A DNA stretch of 10,087 nt from Proteiniphilum sp. UBA4084. Its GTDB lineage: Bacteria > Bacteroidota > Bacteroidia > Bacteroidales > Dysgonomonadaceae. Below are positions 6,485 through 10,087 of the stretch, in pieces (the first letter of the stretch is position 1; every line of letters begins with the position of its first letter). Where the stretch lies: the NCBI GenBank assembly GCA_002383605.1, contig DFYK01000126.1, forward strand, positions 7,444-17,530. The letters are read 5' to 3'. The translations under genes were made by a program, and so were the position numbers. Below the pieces are notes generated by a model, which worked only from the letters and a program-made list of their open reading frames with translations, was not told the origin of the DNA and searched no databases.

Positions 6485-8218
6485 ATGAAACGTATGCAAC
6501 TAAATTTTCTTCGGGATTTTCAACCCACGCTCATTCAATCTTTAAAGACCTACAACAAAGAAAAATTTGTGGCCGACCTCATGGCCGGATTAATTGTGGG
6601 AGTGGTGGCATTACCGCTGGCAATTGCCTTCGGAATTGCATCAGGCGTGACGCCTGAAAAAGGTATCTACACCGCCATTATAGCGGGATTTATCATCTCA
6701 TTTCTAGGAGGTAGCACCGTACAGATTGGCGGTCCTACGGGAGCCTTCATCGTGATCGTCTACGGGATTGTGGAACAATACGGCGTTCAGGGACTGGCTC
6801 TCGCCACCGTGATTGCCGGTATCATGCTGGTGATGATGGGCTTTTTAAAGTTGGGCACCGTCATCCGTTTCATCCCCTACCCCATTGTGGTGGGATTCAC
6901 CAGCGGCATCGCACTGACCATCTTCTCCACGCAGATGAAGGATTTTTTCGGACTCACCACCCCCAAGCTCCCTTCGGGATTTATAGAGAAATGGATCGCC
7001 TACTTCCATTATTTTTCCACCGTGAACTGGTGGGTCACCATCATTGGCGTGCTGAGTGTGGCCATCATCATCGTTACTCCGAAAATTTATAAAAAAATTC
7101 CCGGATCACTCGTGGCCATCATCGTCATGACCCTCGCTGCGTACCTGATGAAGAAATACGGCAACATAGAGGGGATTGAAACCATTGGCGACCGGTTCAC
7201 CATCAACAGCCAGCTTCCAGCAGTGCAAACCATCCCATTGAATCTCGACAGCGTACGCCTGTTGTTCCCGGCCGCCTTCACCATCGCCATGCTTGGCGCC
7301 ATTGAGTCACTGCTATCTGCCACGGTGGCCGACGGGGTTACCGGCAAGAAGCACAACTCCAACATGGAGCTAGTGGCACAGGGAGCTGCCAACATCATCG
7401 CTCCGTTCTTCGGCGGCATACCGGCTACCGGTGCCATTGCACGCACCATGACCAACATCAACAACGGAGGCCGCACGCCTGTTGCCGGTATCATCCACGC
7501 CATTGTCCTGTTGCTTATCGTACTCTTTCTGGGCGACCTCACAAAACACATCCCCATGGCATGCCTGGCCGGCGTGCTGGTGGTTGTAGCGTACAATATG
7601 AGTGAATGGCGTACTTTCCGCTCGCTCTCCAAACAGTCAAAGGCCACAAAGGCCATCCTGCTGACCACTTTCTTTCTGACAGTGATATTCGACCTTACCA
7701 TAGCAATCGCGGTGGGATTGCTGCTGGCCGTTTTTGCTTTTCTGAAAAGAATGAATGAAAGCACGAAAATATCACACACCACCGGCAGCATCGATCTCTC
7801 GAAGGAGATGGAATCACACTCCGAGGATATGAAAGAGGAAATATTGTACTTGCCACAAGGTGTGGAGGTATATGAAATTGACGGCCCATTCTTCTTTGGC
7901 GTAGCCAACAAATTCGACGAGAAGATGCGGGAGATAGGCGATCATCCCAATATCCGTATTATCAGGATGCGCAAAGTACCGTTCATCGACTCCACGGGGT
8001 TGAACAACCTGGAGAACCTGTGTCGCAACTCCAGGAAAGAGAAGATTCAGATCATCCTTTCCGGTGTAAAAGATAATATCCGCGAAAGCTTATACCTGTC
8101 GGAAGTTCCGCAGATTGTGGGCGATGAAAACATTTGTTCGCACATCCATCTGGCCGTGAAGAGGGCCTGGGAGATAGATGCCGGACTGCAAAAAGAGCAT
8201 AAACACAAACAGCATTGA
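6485..8218 (+). CDS. SulP family inorganic anion transporter with STAS domain
   Basis: This 577-residue inner-membrane transporter is of the SulP/SLC26 type. The membrane domain (about 30-420) has ten to twelve hydrophobic segments. It shows the family signatures LIVGVVALPLAIAFG (36-50), QIGGPTGAF (80-88), GAIESLLSATVADGVTG (271-287) and PATGAIARTMTNINNGGRTP (313-332). A cytoplasmic STAS domain follows (about 455-565), with EIDGPFFFG (464-472) and IDSTGLNNLENL (501-512); its DSTG matches the phosphorylatable motif of SpoIIAA-like STAS proteins. Members carry sulfate, bicarbonate, dicarboxylates or other anions. The substrate cannot be read here, and there is no adjacent sulfate-assimilation or carbonic anhydrase gene. 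The tail is rich in His and Lys (KEHKHKQH). The gene starts 27 bp after the DUF4294 stop and overlaps the next gene by 4 bp, implying co-transcription. ATG 6485 is preferred; an in-frame ATG at 6494 is the alternative. Confidence 0.95.
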   Translation: MKRMQLNFLRDFQPTLIQSLKTYNKEKFVADLMAGLIVGVVALPLAIAFGIASGVTPEKGIYTAIIAGFIISFLGGSTVQIGGPTGAFIVIVYGIVEQYGVQGLALATVIAGIMLVMMGFLKLGTVIRFIPYPIVVGFTSGIALTIFSTQMKDFFGLTTPKLPSGFIEKWIAYFHYFSTVNWWVTIIGVLSVAIIIVTPKIYKKIPGSLVAIIVMTLAAYLMKKYGNIEGIETIGDRFTINSQLPAVQTIPLNLDSVRLLFPAAFTIAMLGAIESLLSATVADGVTGKKHNSNMELVAQGAANIIAPFFGGIPATGAIARTMTNINNGGRTPVAGIIHAIVLLLIVLFLGDLTKHIPMACLAGVLVVVAYNMSEWRTFRSLSKQSKATKAILLTTFFLTVIFDLTIAIAVGLLLAVFAFLKRMNESTKISHTTGSIDLSKEMESHSEDMKEEILYLPQGVEVYEIDGPFFFGVANKFDEKMREIGDHPNIRIIRMRKVPFIDSTGLNNLENLCRNSRKEKIQIILSGVKDNIRESLYLSEVPQIVGDENICSHIHLAVKRAWEIDAGLQKEHKHKQH

Positions 8219-10053
8219 TACAAAAAAGACCACTTCTACTCACAGACTGGCTTCCTACCACGAAGAAAGAGATGGAACTTCGCGGGTGGGATGAGTTAGA
8301 CGTAGTCTTATTCTCGGGCGACGCTTACGTGGACCACCCTTCGTTTGGGACAGCCGTCATTGGGCGGCTGCTCGAAAGCGAAGGACTCAAGGTCGCCATC
8401 GTGCCCCAACCCAACTGGCGGGACGACCTGCGCGATTTTAAAAAGATGGGTATTCCCCGCTGTTTCTTTGCTGTGACCGCCGGGGTGATGGACTCCATGA
8501 TCAATCACTATACTGCCGGCAAGCGGTTGCGTTCCAACGATGCCTATACGCCCGAAGGCAGACCGGACATGCGACCCGACAGGGCGGCAACCATCTATTC
8601 TCGCATTCTCAAGGAACTTTATCCCGACGTCCCTTTGCTGATCGGTGGAATTGAGGCATCGCTGAGAAGGGTCACCCACTACGACTACTGGGACGATACC
8701 CTGCACAAAACCATTCTTGCAGACACAGGAGCCGACATGCTGATATACGGCATGGGTGAACTACCACTGAAGCAGTTGATACAAAGACTTAGTAACGGGG
8801 AGAGATTCAAAGAGATAACCGACGTTCCGCAAACAGCTTTTCTTTGTGCCAAAGAGGAAGTGCCACCCAATCTCTTCGGCGAAGAGGTGACCCTCTTTTC
8901 GCACGAAGCCTGCCTGAGCGACAAACTGAAACAAGCCAAAAATTTCCGTGTGGTAGAGGAGCAGTCCAATCGTCTTACCGCCGCACGCATCCTGCAGGAG
9001 GTAGACAACAAGATGCTGGTGGTCAATCCCCCCTACCCACCAATGAAAGAAGCAGAAATTGATGCTTCTTTCGATCTGCCCTATACCCGCCTTCCCCATC
9101 CCAAATACAAGGAAAAGACAATTCCGGCCTATGAGATGATTAAATTTTCGGTGAACCTCCACCGCGGTTGCTTCGGCGGTTGTTCCTTCTGCACCATCTC
9201 GGCACATCAGGGAAAATTTATTGCTTCCCGTTCAAAAGAATCCATCCTGGCAGAGGTGGAAAAAATCACCTGGATGCCCGGTTTCAAAGGGTATATCAGC
9301 GACTTGGGAGGTCCCTCGGCAAACATGTACCGGATGCATGGAAAAGATTTAACTATCTGTGAAAAATGTAAAAAGCCTTCCTGCATCTTCCCGAAGATAT
9401 GTTTCAATCTGAATACCGACCATACCCCGTTGCTGGACATCTATCAAGCGGTGGATGCACTGCCCGGCGTGAAAAAATCATTTGTCGGCAGCGGCATTCG
9501 TTATGACATGCTGCTGCACAGGAGCAACGACGAGAAAACAAATGCATCGGCACGCAGCTATCTGCGCGAACTGATAACCCGCCACGTGTCGGGGCGACTG
9601 AAAGTAGCCCCGGAACATACCTCTGAAAATACGTTGCAGACGATGCGAAAACCCTCATTCGAGCTGTTCTCTCAATTCAAACGTATTTTTGACGAATTGA
9701 ATGAAAAGGAGGCGCTCAACCAGCAGCTCATACCTTATTTTATTTCGTCACATCCCGGTTGTACCGAAGAGGATATGGCAGAACTGGCGGCCATCACGAA
9801 GAATCTCAATTTTAAGTTGGAACAGGTGCAGGACTTTACCCCATCGCCCATGACACTGGCCACGGAGATCTACTACACAGGATACCATCCCTATACCCTG
9901 AAACCTGTCTATACAGCCAGGACGAAGGAACAGAAAAACGCACAACGTCTGTTTTTCTTCTGGCATGACCCCCAGAACAAACGTTTCATCATCCGCACGC
10001 TTCAAACAATGAACAGGCCTGACCTCGTTCACAGGCTGTATCCGAGAGGTTAA
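8215..10053 (+). CDS. ygiQ: YgiQ family radical SAM protein (TTG start)
   Basis: This 612-residue enzyme is homologous to E. coli YgiQ and consists of an N-terminal Radical_SAM_N domain, a radical SAM core and a shortened C-terminal part. The N-terminal part has DWLPTTKKEM (11-20), GDAYVDHPSFG (35-45) and GGIEASLRR (143-151). The SAM-cluster motif is C319-F-G-G-C323-S-F-C326. Four more cysteines (C382, C385, C390, C396) precede FNLNTDHTP. SGIRYD, KVAPEHTSE, LIPYFISSHPGC and QDFTPSPM follow, as in YgiQ. The reaction and substrate are not known to me. E. coli YgiQ is longer (about 739 residues); this version ends soon after the conserved HDP (about 578-580). TTG 8215 is chosen because it is the only plausible start between the in-frame stop at 8200 and ATG 8272, and ATG 8272 would cut into the conserved WLPTTKKEM block. 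Its TTGA overlap with the transporter stop indicates translational coupling. Confidence 0.93.
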   Translation: MIQKRPLLLTDWLPTTKKEMELRGWDELDVVLFSGDAYVDHPSFGTAVIGRLLESEGLKVAIVPQPNWRDDLRDFKKMGIPRCFFAVTAGVMDSMINHYTAGKRLRSNDAYTPEGRPDMRPDRAATIYSRILKELYPDVPLLIGGIEASLRRVTHYDYWDDTLHKTILADTGADMLIYGMGELPLKQLIQRLSNGERFKEITDVPQTAFLCAKEEVPPNLFGEEVTLFSHEACLSDKLKQAKNFRVVEEQSNRLTAARILQEVDNKMLVVNPPYPPMKEAEIDASFDLPYTRLPHPKYKEKTIPAYEMIKFSVNLHRGCFGGCSFCTISAHQGKFIASRSKESILAEVEKITWMPGFKGYISDLGGPSANMYRMHGKDLTICEKCKKPSCIFPKICFNLNTDHTPLLDIYQAVDALPGVKKSFVGSGIRYDMLLHRSNDEKTNASARSYLRELITRHVSGRLKVAPEHTSENTLQTMRKPSFELFSQFKRIFDELNEKEALNQQLIPYFISSHPGCTEEDMAELAAITKNLNFKLEQVQDFTPSPMTLATEIYYTGYHPYTLKPVYTARTKEQKNAQRLFFFWHDPQNKRFIIRTLQTMNRPDLVHRLYPRG

Positions 10054-10087
10054 TGTGAAATTACAGTTATTTATTGTTAATTTTCTG

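Noticed and set aside
7087..7911. A 274-codon open frame on the minus strand opposite the SulP gene
   Set aside because: It is antisense to a confidently identified transporter. Its low-complexity Ser/Met/Ala composition is what membrane-protein codons give on the reverse strand.

Overview
The window looks like chromosomal DNA of a Bacteroidales bacterium (phylum Bacteroidota). The Dysgonomonadaceae/Porphyromonadaceae neighbourhood is plausible, but genus cannot be fixed from the sequence. Three things support this: a DUF4294 protein, a family I know only from Bacteroidota; a LeuS with a Bacteroidota-like segment before KMSKS; and TAnnTTTG boxes, the -7 element of the Bacteroidota primary sigma factor, just upstream of most starts. 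No phage, insertion sequence, CRISPR, tRNA or rRNA signal was seen. This reads as an ordinary housekeeping region, and I did not find an undescribed multi-gene system.

Layout: six complete genes sit in two divergent blocks. The left block (minus strand) runs from a long-chain acyl-CoA ligase (5608 to 3803) through leucyl-tRNA synthetase leuS (3763 to 1010) to a YitT-family membrane protein (874 to 2). The gap between leuS and the yitT-like gene (875-1009) holds a heptameric tandem repeat. The right block (plus strand) is a secreted DUF4294 protein (about 5807-6457), a SulP-type anion transporter with a STAS domain (6485-8218) and a YgiQ-family radical SAM protein (8215-10053), which overlaps the transporter by 4 bp and starts with TTG. 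The 198-bp divergent region (5609-5806) carries the putative promoters of both blocks. The last 34 bases (10054-10087) are AT-rich with no visible feature.

The genes do not form an obvious pathway: lipid activation, translation, a membrane protein of unknown role, an envelope protein of unknown role, anion transport, and a radical SAM enzyme of unknown substrate. The most informative signals are at the starts. The two minus-strand genes with purine-rich Shine-Dalgarno-like motifs (the ligase and leuS) have -7 boxes 19-26 nt from the ATG. The DUF4294 and SulP genes lack such motifs and have -7 boxes within about 1-10 nt of the ATG, which implies very short or absent 5' leaders.
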